The notes below the pieces were generated by a model. That model was not told the origin of the DNA. It saw only the letters and a list, made by a program, of their open reading frames with translations, and did not search any database. A program made the position numbers and the translations under genes. Shown one piece after another: positions 12,585 through 25,600 of a DNA stretch of 64,000 nucleotides (position 1 is its first letter; the number at the start of each line of letters is the position of its first letter). Source of the stretch: Asterella californica (taxonomy: Eukaryota > Streptophyta > Marchantiopsida > Marchantiales > Aytoniaceae); assembly GCA_036924285.1 (NCBI GenBank), contig JAYKYS010000138.1, forward strand, positions 1 to 64,000. Reading direction: 5' to 3'.

Positions 12585-15500
12585 ATGGTGTCGAGTGCGC
12601 AGAATCTGTTCGCTGGCAGCTGTCTGTTGCTCGCCCTGGGCGTTGCCTCGCAATCTTCTCCTCAGTTATTGCTGCAAGGCCGCTTCGGCGGCGATGTCGA
12701 CGAAGACACCGGCCTTGGGTCTTTGCCTGTACTGTTCTCCTGGCCAGCAAGCAGCGTGTTCCTGACCTTCAACAGCACTTCTATCAACGCAACGCTTGCA
12801 GCGCTGCCACCATTGAACGCAACTTATGGACGCTATGCGTTTTATCTTGACCAGACACAAGCTTCAGTAGCAACAATCACGTCTAATGACACAACCATCC
12901 ACTGGGGAAGAAGCGGGTTGATATCCGGTTCTCACAACCTCACCATAACAAAGCTCAGCGAAGCCAGTTTTGGCCACGCATCCTTAGAAAACCTAACAGT
13001 AGGAACAGACGGAAGGTAATTGCTTATTCAGGTTGCTTCCATGCAATGCCCTTGCATACAAGTATGCGCAATGCAAAAGCTTCGCGCATGTCATGGGCCT
13101 ATCAGTTCTGAACACAGCATTTCTGTACAACACCACTGAAGCGTACAGTGCAACATGAAGTTGGAAACACATAGCAGGTACCAAGGGGTATCACAGGAGG
13201 CCAGACATATGAGCCCTTTATGTTTAGCATACAAGAAATCATTCATTGCTTATAGTCTCTCTGCAGTGATACTCCAACCCCCACCACCAAAATCTCACCT
13301 GCAGGGCATAGGAATTTTTGCATGTCATGGTTGTTGCATGACTGATTGATTGGTTGCTTGCCTTGGTGTACAGGTTCTTGGCTCCTGCCCTGCCAGCTGC
13401 TTTTGTGTCTGGGCGCCGCATTCTATTTCTTGGTAAGCTTGCTTACATCACATGCATGCATACAAGACAGCTGCGCTCGGGCTGTTGAGCTGTGTTTGTC
13501 TTTTGCTCCCTGCTGCCATATGCATTGCCACTGAGTCAGCAAGTGTGAGTCAGCAAGTATGCCAAATCACAGAGGCGTAGGAGTGATGTAAACGAACTGC
13601 AATCAGGTACTGACAAGATATGCCAATTTGCCTCATGCTCTAGTTGGGGGTTTGTGATCACCTCCATAGCAACCAGTGACATATACATAAAGCTGACTAG
13701 CCGGTAGAGAGTTATCACCTGCAACCCTGAGCAGCCCATGTTGCATGGTCCCCAGTCTTATGGCAGGAAAGTTCAGGTAGCATGCAGCCAGGAAGCTGCT
13801 AGTGTCACTTGAAAGCTGAGACATATGTGCATTCCTTACAGGCGACTCGTACACTGTTGGCTTTAGCAATGTGGGTGGAAACGCCAGCTGTGGGAACACC
13901 CCAGCCTCCTTGTTGCAGTCAGAGAATGCAGCAGTTTCTTGGGCTCCCATCACAGCAGCCAATCTTGAGGCTGATTATCAGGTTGACCCCTTGCTTGGCC
14001 CCCCTTATTCTTCCCATGTCCCCCCTTGGCCCCTCTCCTTCCGTTTGCCTCTCACTCTGCCCCCCCTCCCCCCCCCCACCCGTCCCCCCCTCCCCTGTTT
14101 TGACCCCTCCAACCCCTTTTACTCTCTCGCTCCCCCCTAGCTCCCCCCTAGCTCCCCCACTTTCCATAATCCGGTCCCCACCGACACTCACCACATTGCT
14201 CATCAGAGAATAGTAGTGCTTTATACATGCTTTTGTCTGTTCTTCACATGTTAGAAACCAAATTATCACAGTTTTTGTCCACCTTACATTGCTGCTCTAA
14301 GCTAGCAGCTCATCACAACACCACAACATCACTGTTTCTGCTACAACCCTGACTGATTGCCATGGTTGATCACAACTTACAACCTCACCTGCTCAGCTTC
14401 TTCTTTATCCCCTCTTCATCTCTCTTTCTTCACCTACCTCTGGTGCCACATGGACAGAATAAGAACAACAGAAGGAGACCCTTGTATGGTACCTGCAGGT
14501 GCTTGCATGGTCAGGTTCCGGGCTAGACACCTATGCAGAGATCCAGCCGAATGGTAGCAGGATATATGTGACAGGCGTGCCAGACGAACTTCCAGAGAAA
14601 ATTGGACCACCAATCCCCATCCTTTTCAGGCGTCAGGTTGCCTTTGACAACACCTCTATGGCGCTCAACAGTACCTTTGTTCCTCAGGTGTGTTGCTCTG
14701 TTTCTCCTTGTTCACACGTTCTCCTTTGCCATGTGCCCTGTGCCCTGGTCTTGCTGCTTTCCTTGTCGTTTCTTACATGTGTGCCTCTCACTCCTTGTGG
14801 ACTCTTTCCCTTGCTTCCCTTTGTCCTGGTACTGTTGTTGCCGCTCATCCACCATTGTTGCTGTCAGAGATGAACAGCTGGATGGGCGACGCAACAGTTC
14901 TACAACGCTGCACGTGACTGTTCGGTGTCAAAACTCCTTGCATCCCACCTGATTGCGCCTATGCTGTCAGGCCACCGCCTAGATGTGCTTGTTTGTGTAT
15001 TGCAATGTTGCCACGCAGTCAGCTTGCACGTGAGGCTTCTTTGCTATGCCCACATTCTGCAAAAGCTTTTTTGGGGTTGTGTGGTAGGCTCCCCAGATGT
15101 GTTTCATCTGACAAGACCCATACTCTGTGAGTAAGTGTGCTAGGGATAGCTCACCAATAAAAGAAATCAGTCGAGTTCAGTGTGAATATGGGTGCAGCTC
15201 ATACGAACCATGGGCCCAATGTGCTGACAAAAGCTTTTTCTCCAATGGGTTTTAGCGTGTAAGGTTTCCTATGCGCTGCAACCTTCTGCAAAGACAACAA
15301 ACCAAAGATAGTACTGTTCATGTTCCCCTTGCCTGATTGATTGCTGCATCAGTCACACTGGCTTCAGTGCTGTGTAAGCTTGTGGTTATCAATAGTAACG
15401 ATGTCATTGATATCGATAGTAATGATCATGTTCATCTGGTTGGAAGGAAAGTAGACACAAAGCACATGGTTTCAGCAGCTGATGTTGTATGTCATCATGA

Positions 15501-16268
15501 TTGCAAGTGCTTGCATGTGTGACTGGGGCTTCCTTAGTCACCTGCACTGTATGTCACACTGTCTCATTATCTGAAATGTAACTGCAGATTGTGGTGCTGG
15601 CGGGGGGGACCAATGATTTTCATGGTGCTCCGCCGCCCTTGGAGCAGTGGATCAGTGATAACCTCGACTTCATGAGCGAGGTGGGTTTTACAGGAGCCTG
15701 AGGAAGAAGAAGAAGAATTGTACAAGCTTCGGCCAGCCAACATGACTGATCACTGCATACTAAGGCCAACTTCTGCTGTTGCTTGTGACAAATACATGTT
15801 GTCAACAGAGTATACCTTAACGCACTGGGCAGTGATTCCAGGGCTTTTCTGTCCCAACCACTGACATTTGGGGCTGTTGTGTGCAGACCACTTAGTTTGG
15901 GGCTGTTGTGTGCAGATTACTGATTTTGGGGCTGTTGCGTGCAGATTACTGATGAGTATGGCCATCAGATGCAGATCATCCTGCAAGTGTTTCCTGTGGA
16001 GGTTCAAATTCAGGGCGTCCTGACAGCCAATCAGACCACAAGTTACCTTCAGTACATGTCCAGCTTGTACACAGCTGCTCAGCAGGAGGGTATGGGCAAT
16101 GTCCATTTCTTGCAGCTGACTGGTGCTGATTTGCCAATCGATGGGTGGTGTAATAGCCACCCCAGTGCTGCTGCCGATGTCAACATCGCTGAGCAGCTGA
16201 CAACTTACATCATGCGGTTGCTGCCCAACTATGCCACCTCAACCTTTCCCCGCGCTGTACAACTCTAA
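12585..16268 (+). CDS. Secreted SGNH-fold carbohydrate esterase, CE2 type
   Basis: Probably removes acetyl groups from polysaccharides in the secretory route or wall. Exons: 12585-13015, 13374-13432, 13842-13981, 14499-14687, 15588-15680, 15945-16268, all phase-compatible. The N-terminus has a signal-like stretch (NLFAGSCLLLALGVASQS), then a beta-rich region with FLTFNSTSINATLA and several N-glycosylation sites, as in the CE2 jelly-roll module. The nucleophile motif GDSYTVGFSNVGG spans exons 2-3 (ILFLGDSYT). Then come VLAWSGSG, the block IVVLAGGTNDFHGAPP, and near the end DGWCNSHPSAAADVNIAEQL with the catalytic His in SHPSA. Serine-histidine order and spacing match CE2. The start is the ATG before the signal. 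A small additional exon between 14688 and 15587 is possible, since the family usually has a W-P segment before the GTND block. Substrate is inferred from family only. Confidence 0.85.
15690..15765. repeat. Dispersed repeat family B, copy 2
   Basis: GAGCCTGAGGAAGAAGAAGA then ACAAGCTTCGGCCAGCCAAC and ATGACTGATCAC, inside the fifth intron of the esterase gene. It closely matches the copy at 17062. Confidence 0.6.
15865..15950. repeat. ~31-bp tandem repeat that copies the 3' splice site
   Basis: Three units of TTTGGGGCTGTTGTGTGCAG plus about 10 bp precede the last esterase exon. The third ends at the acceptor used at 15944. Units two and three both read TGCAGATTACTGAT, so the repeat copies the exon's first bases as well as the AG. 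Confidence 0.85.
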
Positions 16269-16287
16269 GGAGAGGCAAGGACAGCTT

Positions 16288-16330
16288 GGCTTAACCATGA
16301 GCTTTTCTTTGACCACGCTCAAAAACAATT
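16288..16330. repeat. Dispersed repeat family A, copy 2
   Basis: GGCTTAACCATGAGCTTTTC followed by TTTGACCACGCTC, 20 bp downstream of the esterase stop. It matches copies at 11132 and 52388. Confidence 0.55.
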
Positions 16331-16649
16331 TTGTCCTGCGTCTTTGTGTTTCTCTGGAAGAGGGGCAGCAGAAAATCAGCAGCAGTTCTTACCCAGGGTG
16401 TCCTTTTCAGGCATATGAAGTGGACACCCTGTTCCTTTGTTCCCTGCATAGAAGCTATGTGGAGTGACTCCCATGAGGTGTGGCTACAAGTGCTAGTAGT
16501 CACAATACCCCTGCTCCCTGGGCATAATAAGTTTTGGGGCTGTTACCACACAATCACATACGCTTCTTGGATGAATTTGACAGATTGAGTGCCATGAGTA
16601 GCGTTGCAGATGCGTCAAGTGATACCATCATAACGTTGACTATCACCTT

Positions 16650-16722
16650 ACATTACCTTACCTTACCTTACCTTACCTTACCTTACCTTACCTTACCTTA
16701 CCTTACCTTACCTTACCTTACC
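16650..16722. repeat. (CCTTA)n microsatellite
   Basis: About 13 near-perfect pentamers CCTTA, ending in CCTTTCCTTT. It is intergenic, downstream of the esterase gene. Confidence 0.95.
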
Positions 16723-17059
16723 TTTCCTTTCAGTGCAATTTAAACTTCGCATCACCTGTTGCGTTGGGAATATGGTGTGCAATCTCATAAAATCCTATTG
16801 CCGAAAAGAAACTCTGGTGTGTACACATGCTGGCACGTGGTACTCATATAGAAACTCATGGTGAACATGAGCATGCCTTTGGCCCAAGCCAGGTACTGGA
16901 GCTGCAGGGGCCTATGGAAGCTGCCAGGAAGTACATGCGCATTTTTTGGCAAATTAGATCAACCGACCATGTTTTCATATATAACTAAATATGCCATCAA
17001 GGCAGCATTGCAATCAGCCCTTCTGACTGACTGAATGAATGACTGACTGAATTAATGAA

Positions 17060-17175
17060 CGAGCCTGAAGAAGAAAGAAGAATTTTACATGCTTCGGCCA
17101 GTCAACAAGACTGATCACATGCAGCAAGGTACGAGCGCCCTTGCATAGTATCATTAGCTTGTCAAAAACTGTTTG
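17060..17175. repeat. Dispersed repeat family B, copy 3
   Basis: GAGCCTGAAGAAGAAAGAAG, then ACATGCTTCGGCCAGTCAAC and AAGACTGATCACATGCAG. The following TAGTATCATTAGCTTGTCAA resembles the segment after copy 1, so the family is at least 100 bp long. Confidence 0.6.
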
Positions 17176-17318
17176 GAAAAGTCCCCCCAAGGCGAAAAGC
17201 CCAGGGGGTCACCATTTGCAATCGCCTTTTATGTAAAATGGCGCTGGGGGGGGGGGGTGGGTGGGTGAATGAATGAATGGATGGATGAACGAATGAATGA
17301 ATGAATGCACAAATCAGA

Positions 17319-18292
17319 ATGGGCAGCTGTCAATTCCGAAAAGCAGTTGTCGCACTGTTTGGCATGTTGTTACCACTCCGTTACCGCTGCTCGTCTACTC
17401 CTCCAGTCGTGTCGGACACCATTTCCACGGCCTGTATGGCCCATTTGGCTGCGCTGCCTCGCCTCTTCACGCTACTGCTACTTTTGCTTAACAAGCCTTG
17501 CAGGTTGCGTGCTGTTGCCGTAGATAGTGACAGGCGGTTGTGTCTTATGAGCAGGCGTCTTGCAGGCCTTCAGTGCAGTGTTTGTTACCTTTAGACCTGC
17601 ATACTTGTGCTGTTCTGCGGGTTGAGCAGTCAAGCCTGCTGGTTGTATTGCTGTAGTGCAAGGCTGTTGAGGCTGGCACGACTCGGAGGTAAACTGTAAC
17701 ACTGCAGAACCTGGTGATGTGCAAGCTGCAAGGGTGCTTGATTGCAAGTCTGGAATGCCATTCTGGGCACTGCTGTACTGACTGTGACACAATAAGCCTG
17801 ACTTGAAATGAAGTCCACTGTTCTGTTCTGTTGAAGCCCTACCTAATGTGCAGTATAGTCATGATGCCCTAAGCCTTTCAGTGCTTTGTACAGGACTTAG
17901 CTGCAACAAATCCAGGCATGAGCGGCGCGTTGGAACACAGTAGGGCTGCCACTCAAGCAGTCAAAAGCCTAGGCTTGCAAACAAATTTGAAAGCAAGAGC
18001 TGTTGTCTTGGTTGCTACGGACAACACAGTGGGAAACAACCTATGGGATCTGATTCAGCCGAACAAAGACGATCCTGGACTCAAAGCACTGGTTGAAGAG
18101 TTCTTGCAAGGACAGGATACAGGTAAAGTCATGTTGCGCACAGACAACATGCAGTTTGGTAATGTACTCACTGCAAATATGTTGCCTATAGCGCAAAGTC
18201 AGCCAAATGGAACGTACAGCATCACCTCAGCAGCAGCAGCATCTGATTTGCAGACCTTCAGCCATATTTCCTGGCAGCTGAGTACAATGTGA
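17319..18292 (+). CDS. Putative secreted protein of unknown family, two exons or more
   Basis: The stronger exon is 17896-18292, after a CAG acceptor. It reads DLAATNPGMSGALEHSRAAT, then LKARAVVLVATDNTVGNNLW, and continues open to TYSITSAAAASDLQTFSHIS and a stop at 18290-18292. A possible first exon at 17319-17503 starts MGSCQFRKAVVALFGMLLPL, which looks like a signal peptide or membrane anchor, and carries a second hydrophobic run (LFTLLLLLL). Its donor phase does not match the second exon directly, so a further exon or a base error lies between. I do not recognise the family. The coding call rests on the length of the open exon, its non-repetitive composition and the splice sites. Confidence 0.4.
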
Positions 18293-20199
18293 AGATTGCT
18301 CTTGGCCTTGGTGCATGCAAACTCTGAACATGGTCCCCATGGTTTCAGAGTGGCAAATGCAGCCTTGTCAGTGGCTTGATGATTGCTGTTAGCTTCCCAT
18401 ATATTCCACAACACCAATGTTGTGAAGTGTCCAAGCAGTCTGCGTAAGAGAAGAACATTCCCTTACGTAGCCAAGCACCAAGCAAGCATTGCCTTGAGCT
18501 TGTACGTACTGGCTTATTTGTGTTTCCATCATGTTGCACTCTATTCAGTGAATTATAGCTTACTTATTTTGGGTGTTGCTTTTACTCATAAATTAATTGG
18601 AATTTAAAGGGATGCTGCCAAGACTCCCACAACTCTGGGTAGGAAAAATGGACTCAGGGATGAAGCTATGTGCACTCTGCATGCACCATGCACTGGGCCA
18701 ACAGAATTTCTGACTTCATCAGCTGTCAGTGAGCTGACTTTGGGATGCTGTCTTCATCCTGTTGCTTGCATTACTGCACACCTGTTGGGCGTTTTTGGGT
18801 GAGCCAAGTCTTTGATACATCAAGCATAGTTCTATGTCATGCTTGACTGCATGCTACACACTGCAAAGTCTGCTCTTATGGTTGTACAACTATGCTTTCA
18901 CTTTTGCAGTCATTGTAATCTGTTGCTTCAAATTGTGCGTGAACAGTACAAACTGCTTCAATTGCAGGTCAGCAACAAGACTTGGTCAGCTTCTGGGCAA
19001 AACCATACAGGCAACAGCTGCAAGCTCTACCAGCTCCCAGTAAGTTTGGCACAATGTAGTCAGCCTTTCAGTCTCCACAAGGCAATCTTGGTGATGAAGT
19101 GAAGTTTGACAGGCATGGACCACCGTTAACCATTTTTAGGCCACAAAGTGCCAAGATATGGCGCACAAGTCAATGCATGCTCTCTGATTTCTTTCCCACT
19201 GATGAAATCGTCTTATGCTGAGTGCCCTGCTGCTGTCTTTGACCTGCTGGAGATAGTACAGCAACTCCGCATGCACTAGGCTTACCATCAACCCTTTCTC
19301 AAGGCCCGGACTTTTGCCGACAAACTGGGGGCCAAAAGTGGCCTGAAGCTGCCTCAACACTGACTTGTTGGTGGTATCAGTGTAGCTGTCACTGAGGATG
19401 ATGATCAAACGCAACACTGTCTCGCAGGCTGTTGTTGAGAATTCACCGTTGCGCTTCTGGTCCAATGGCTGCACTTGCAAATGCTGCAAGCAGGCCCTTC
19501 CGCATGCACAGAAAACTTGAATACGTTTATAGCAGCACCCTATGCCGTTCTGCTTGACCAGCATGCAAGCATACCTGCTTAGAGCAGAAGCTACCAAGCA
19601 ACTTCATGAACATGGCAAAGTGCAACAAAAGTCCATGCCAAGCAATACAGGCAGTAACCTCATGTCAGACAATAATTGTCGCAGCAGCTGCCAGAGCTTT
19701 TGTGCACGCAGATTCCATACAACAACACTGACTTGACGCCAGATGTTTGCTTCATGACTGCCGAGCCATCCCTCACATCTGGGGTAAGTAGTGCCAATCC
19801 TACATCATCACCATCATCATTATCAAGAACTTGACGCTTGTTCTCTGACTGCACTGCTTCCGTTGGGTACAATCTGTGCGTACACATGCACACATGTGCA
19901 TCCAGCACTTGCCAGCTTGCTTTGACCTCACTTCCTCATCTGAGATGCTGCTCTTGCTTGACGTTGACTCTTCCTGAACTGTATGGTAATTGAGCCCAGC
20001 AGGGTGACGTGCTGGAGCTTGTGTAATAGCAGATCTCATGCCCAACAAGAGCTGGTGCTGTGACAAGCTACATGTGCATAACATGTAGCGCATGTGCACA
20101 GCTAGCAAGCTCAAACGCATGATGGGGCGTGCTTGCAATAGCATGAAGCACAATGCTACGTTTGCAGCTCGCCTATCACAGTGATTTGGTGACAGGAAT

Positions 20200-22150
20200 T
20201 GCAAGCTGAGACAGATGATAGCACTGTATTTGAGACAGATGATAGTACTGATAGTACTGTAAGAACAGATGATAGTGCAAGGTTGCAGCTGGTTGGCTCG
20301 GTCAGCAAAATACAAGCTTTCATTGTGGAACGAAAGGAAGATTGGGGGTTGTGGAGGTGGCATCAATCCTGTCATGCAGCTCGCTGTCTACTCTGCAAAA
20401 GAGTGGGAGGAGAACTGGGACACGGCATCTGTTACAGACATACTGTTGCCGGTTGTTGGTGTTGAGGTGTTTGACATGGTCTTAGGTACACAAAGCACCT
20501 GCTCTGCTACTTTGCCTGTCTGATGAGCCTTCACAGTTGCCCACTAACCACTTGTCAAAGATGCTTGTGAGTTGGTCAGGCGTATCACAGCGGTTCCTAC
20601 ATGCCCAGCACTGTGGGCACCTGAAATTGAATGTCAATAGGCACGATTTCCCTCCTCTGGCTACTTCCACTTTGCATACAGCATGCGCAGAGAAAATGCT
20701 TGAGATGTCTTGCTATGCAGGGTCCATGCTCTCTTCCAGACTGACCAGATCTGTTATGAGCCATTGACGGAGTGGTTGCACTCTGCGCATGTGCGTCATG
20801 GCCAAACAGACTATATGGTCTACCTGGTTAGGACCATTCAAGATCACTGGGTGTTCTGGTTTGTGTCTGGAGCTTGCAGCAGCTCATCAGCCATCGCAAT
20901 CGCGGGCAGCTTGCAACAAGCAGCTGACTGATGGCATTCCTTACATGCTCAGAAATGACAGGTTAGTCCTTTGTTGTCAAACTGGCCACAGTTTGGCTAC
21001 AAACTTGCACCGACGCCAATCTGGCAGGCAGGATGGCCCAATGAGGTGCCTGCACGCATACTTGTGCCTGTTGCATTTTCCACAATGTATGCCAGATGGT
21101 GCTGCAAATGGGTTTTGTTACACCTACATTCCTTACAAGTGTTGCATGGCAAGTTGTCTGACACATAAAGCGTATGGCCAGAGACGCTACTGTGTCTTTT
21201 GAGTGTCTGTTGCCTAATGCCCAAGTTTGAGACTGTGCAATGTAGACAGTGTGAAACATCACCATTCTATACTGTTCATTGGCATGATATGTGGACATGC
21301 CTCAACCTACCCGTGTTCCTGATGTACAGCCATGACATCAAGCAGCTTGCAGAGCGCAAGCATGTGTACCGTGTCACCCCTGAAAGTGGGCAGAGCTGGG
21401 TGGCAAAGGTGGTAGCAACGCCATACCCATGGCAACTGCATGAGGAACTAAGTACCCTTGGCTTGGCTCCCAAGCTGGTGGCACCTGTCGAAGGATACCC
21501 AGGCCGGGTTAAAGTCATCAAGATGGAGTATCTTGATCCTGCAGGTGTTTGGGCGCGGCTTGATCGCTTCACTGGTGACTGGGATGCGTCGCAGGAGGTG
21601 GCCAGGGAGGCCTTCAAGTCATTGCAGAGCTGTGTGGATGGCAAAGCATTGCATGGTGACTTGCATCCCGGCAACCTCCTTGCCAGGTATGCAATGGGTA
21701 CAGGCTCCACCTTTGGCTTGTCATGCACTGGAGCTTGCCCACAATCCACATATATGGCACATACACTTGGCATGTCAAATGCAAGGCACTTGCAAGTCAA
21801 GCTGTGTGTGCTTGGCTCCAGTTCTTGACTAGCTGGCATGCATCAGCAGCGCTTTTGTACTCTTGCACATGAGACTTGTAGATACACAAAACATATGTGC
21901 GGTTGACAGCTGGTCCAGTCAGTCTGGATGGTGAGTTCAGGGAGAGCGAGCCAGTTTGTAAGGTCAGGCCTTCCAAAAGGCCTCAAGTCATGTTCCTGGA
22001 TCTTGCATGGGCTGGCCAACAAGGGCAGGTAATCAACTACCGTTTGTCAATCGCAACATTGTGCGTATTGTCAAAAAGCCAGACAGACACCAGAAAAGTA
22101 TGATACTCAGCAGCTCAAAGAGACACTTAAACGTTGCTGACCGCAACGGT
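20200..22150 (+). pseudogene. Protein-kinase-fold gene in element copy 1
   Basis: Parts lie in several frames. Near 20310-20480 are IVERKE and GGINPVMQLAVYSAKEWEEN, then VTDILLPVVGVEVFDMVLG. Near 20740 is ICYEPLTEWLHSAHV. Near 21350-21700 are HVYRVTPESGQSWVAKVV (with the ATP-site Lys), LGLAPKLVAPVEGYPG, KMEYLDPAGVW, and the catalytic loop ALHGDLHPGNLLARY. Near 21990 is VMFLDLAWAGQQGQVINY, where the metal-binding Asp stands in an LD-AWAG motif in place of DFG. This order matches kinase-like proteins common in fungal and other eukaryotic expansions linked with Crinkler-type effectors and mobile elements. The Lys, HGD and LDLAWAG residues survive, but frame changes and stops make this copy look decayed. 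Alternative: an active gene with several introns plus base-call errors. Confidence 0.6.
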
Positions 22151-22689
22151 GTAGGCAGCCCAACATAAGCTCACAGCATTGTGCATCTGTACATGCACAT
22201 AACAGACATGTGCGTCGCATTTTCTTCTGTGGCAAAACTGTTTTGTTCACCCGCATAGCTTGATTGAGCCAGTCGTGCTGATGCTCATCTTGGGGCGCCA
22301 TAGGCACCTATTTTGATGGTGGGTTCCTTTTATCGGGGACTGAAACCGCTGTCACAGTTGCGCACAAATGTCATGCTCATGGTTGGCATTAGCACAGTCT
22401 AATCTCTCGCACTCCAGGCATCCACACCTTCCCTGTAATGTCAGTGTGCTATGTGGCCAAGGGTGTCATGTGAGTGATATTTTGATGGCATCTGTCCTTG
22501 GCAGTTCTAAAACTACCTCTTGGCATCTGCGGGTCTTACTCTACTCTACTCTGCTCACATTTTCTTCTTGATGGGTCAGCTTCAGATGAAATGGCGTCAT
22601 CTTGATGCCTCCGGTGTTGAATAAACAGCAAACATGACAGACCGTCTGGGACCTTCCTCTCAATGGAACAACCAATGGTATCTGGCTTT

Positions 22690-25600
22690 AAGAGGATGCT
22701 TTGCATCTTTGAAACACACTCATGTATGCAAATAGCGAGTTCCTTGCAGTAATGTTGTGTGTCAGCATCTGCTGCGGGGCTTTCTCATTCTTGCTACAAT
22801 TCCAGTACTGAGCATTTGGGTGCTGCAGTAGCAAGGGAATTGTGCAGGCAGACATGCAGGCAGACCAGCCTTTGTTAGTGCAGTATGGGCAATGTGCACC
22901 ACGATGCGTCCTGGCGTGCACAAGTCCTGTCCATATGTGCGGCTGTCTGGCTGGCACTGATTGCATTGCCCAAACAGCCCTGATTTGACTGTGTGGTCTG
23001 ATCTTCACTGGCCCCAGATGCAAGTGTCCTGCAGAACACTGGTCACAATGCTTGCACAGGCTTCTACAAGTCCACAAGTGGTAATGCCAGCCAAAGTCAG
23101 CATTACAGTGCACCTGAGAAGTTGATGATACAATTGAAACATCATGTTTCCACAGTAAGCAGCTGAAGGTGTACCTGCTGTGTGAGATGTGGGTGATCCC
23201 ACCTGAAGCAGATATGCATGCAACTTGAAGGTGTCAAAGCTGGCAGTCAGAGAGCTCAATGGCTGCGTCTGGTTCCTGCGTACACTTGACGGCGAAGAAT
23301 TTTTGGTACCTTTTGGTAAGCTAGGCGTTTTAGTAACAGCAGGAAGAAGCTTGCCTACTGTACGATTCAAGACCAACATTCCAAGCACTCTAAGGTGTCA
23401 GATAATCGGGTTTGACTTTGCTCATTCCAATCAAAGCTGTAGTAGGCAGGCCGTAAGACCGAAGAAAGCGAGAGTGCCGTCCATGAGTTGAGATCGATGC
23501 AGCAAATAACTTGTACCACACCATCGTCTATGCGGCCAAAACTGTTGATCGATGCTGGATAGCAAGAGCAATTTTGATCTGCAGCGAGAGCGTTGGCGGT
23601 TGGGTAAGTGTTGGCGGGACAGTAAGATCCACAGCAAAGTCCCAGACACATTGCAATTGGTTTCGGAGGCAATCAGTAACTGGTGCCTGGGGAAGCTGAT
23701 GTGCATATTGCGCACAAGCAGCTATATTTTCGTCACCGTTGAGTGCCAATATATGAAGGATCTTCGCTCAGAACAGCGAACACCACGGCGCCATTGAGAA
23801 GGCAACCATGTCATTCTGCAAATGTCAAACACGTTGCAGTGACATGAATCTGTTTCAAGCAATTGCCTTGAGCTAGGACCGACTTCGTCACATCACTTAA
23901 GAGGACCTTCTGCAAGCAGGCAGATGTATGGTATTGCTGACTTTGTCGCAAAAGCTAAGCACGCTAAGTCGCTGGACTTGATTGAACATGGTGGAAAGGT
24001 CACTGTAGAAGGTATTTTGTATACATGCCGTCTACGTAGAAGGTATCGGTGCTGAGCAGTGGTCAATGTCTTGTCATTGCATACTCCATTATTTGAGATA
24101 AGCTTCACAAACACAAATGTCTGTACCCTGTAACTGCAACAGCCAAACTGAGAGTGAGATGAGACTCAATCAGGAAGCCAACATACGGGTACAAACACTA
24201 CTACTGCTGGAGTGCATGGCATGCATGCCATATGGTTGGTTGTGAGGCTGCCCACAAAGGCAAAGTGAGATTTTTGTGTGAGATTGACCACATGTGAACA
24301 ATGCAGCAGCAACACTAAAGAGCCTGAAACATACTTGTAGTCTGCGGTATGAGACCTTCTACCTGATGAGCTTCATGCATGCCTAACTCTGAATAGCTAT
24401 CAGCATCCATGGTGCATTCAGCAGAGATAGCATGTCTTGCTTACAAGATGTATCAGTAAAATGCTGCAAGGAAGACCTGACATGCCAATTCAATTAGATT
24501 GGGATGCAGCCCAAAGGTTCATCCCACAGCAGCATATTTGGCTTTCGATAGCCCTCATACTGTCTTTGGCTGCTTTGTCAAGCTTGCATGCATCATGTAC
24601 CTGCAAGGTCAGACTGGGAAAGCTGAGAAGCTGCACGCTGTACAAGGGTGTATGCTTTACAACGCAGCATGGAATCAAAGCACAGCAGTCAGCCACAAGC
24701 AAATAAGCAGCGCAGCTCAGCACAACACAGCCACAGCACATCACATAGCACCTCAGTAGTGCAGCGCAGCGCAGCGCAGCTTAGCAATGCATTTGCTGGC
24801 TCACCAAACAGCACAGCACAGCACAGCACAGCACACTACTGCACTGCACAGTACAGCGCAGCACCATGGCCACCTGCTGTGCACTGTCCAGCTTGACTGC
24901 ATGTTGTGACTGGTGATACATATCTTGTGAAGTTGTCACCTGTGAAGAAGGCTTCTGTAATGCATCCACCTCAGCACAGACGGGGTCAGGTGCAACGCGC
25001 TCTACTCAAGACTGCACACCAAACGCGAATATTACTGTGTCACATACTATGTCATTACGTGACGTGCCACAGGTGAGCTATGCTTAACTTGTTCATCACC
25101 TTGAGGAGCAAAGTGCAGACTAGCTCCTGTTTTTCGAGACCTACAGACTTTTTTGCAGCCCAACTGGACGTGAGCAACAGGGTCAGGCTGATTGCAGGTG
25201 TGCAAACCTTACACGCACATGAGCCACACGACAGGGAGCTATACATGGAAGTGAACATGTCTGCTGAGCGTCCACATATCTGTGATTGCAGCAGTAAAGT
25301 TTCACCAGACTGAGAAACAACCATTGTCCACAGTACTGCTAGTTAGCAATAAAGCTCTGAGAGAGCAGCACAGCAATACCTGCTGTGAAAAAAGCACATG
25401 ACGTCTGTCTGTACGCTTATTTGGAGACTGCTGCCAGCTGCCGCGCTGTGTATTTCTCCACCACACTTTCTTAGCAGACCCAGCTGTCACCTCCGAAGGT
25501 GCAAAGCCATTCTTGTCCTCATCAAACTCAGCCGCCATGTCTGGAAACAAAGCCACCAGAGAGTTACAGACGCAGGCTCGATGGCCAGCACACACTGGAC

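Noticed and set aside
13809..14269. Proline-rich + frame and glycine-rich - frame
   Set aside because: C-rich low-complexity intron of the esterase gene; only 13842-13981 is exon.
19136..19597. 153-residue minus-strand frame in element copy 1
   Set aside because: The second copy keeps longer frames on the + strand here (30118-30423, with CAECPAAVFD and LRMHLANH), so the minus frame is probably a shadow; neither is recognised.
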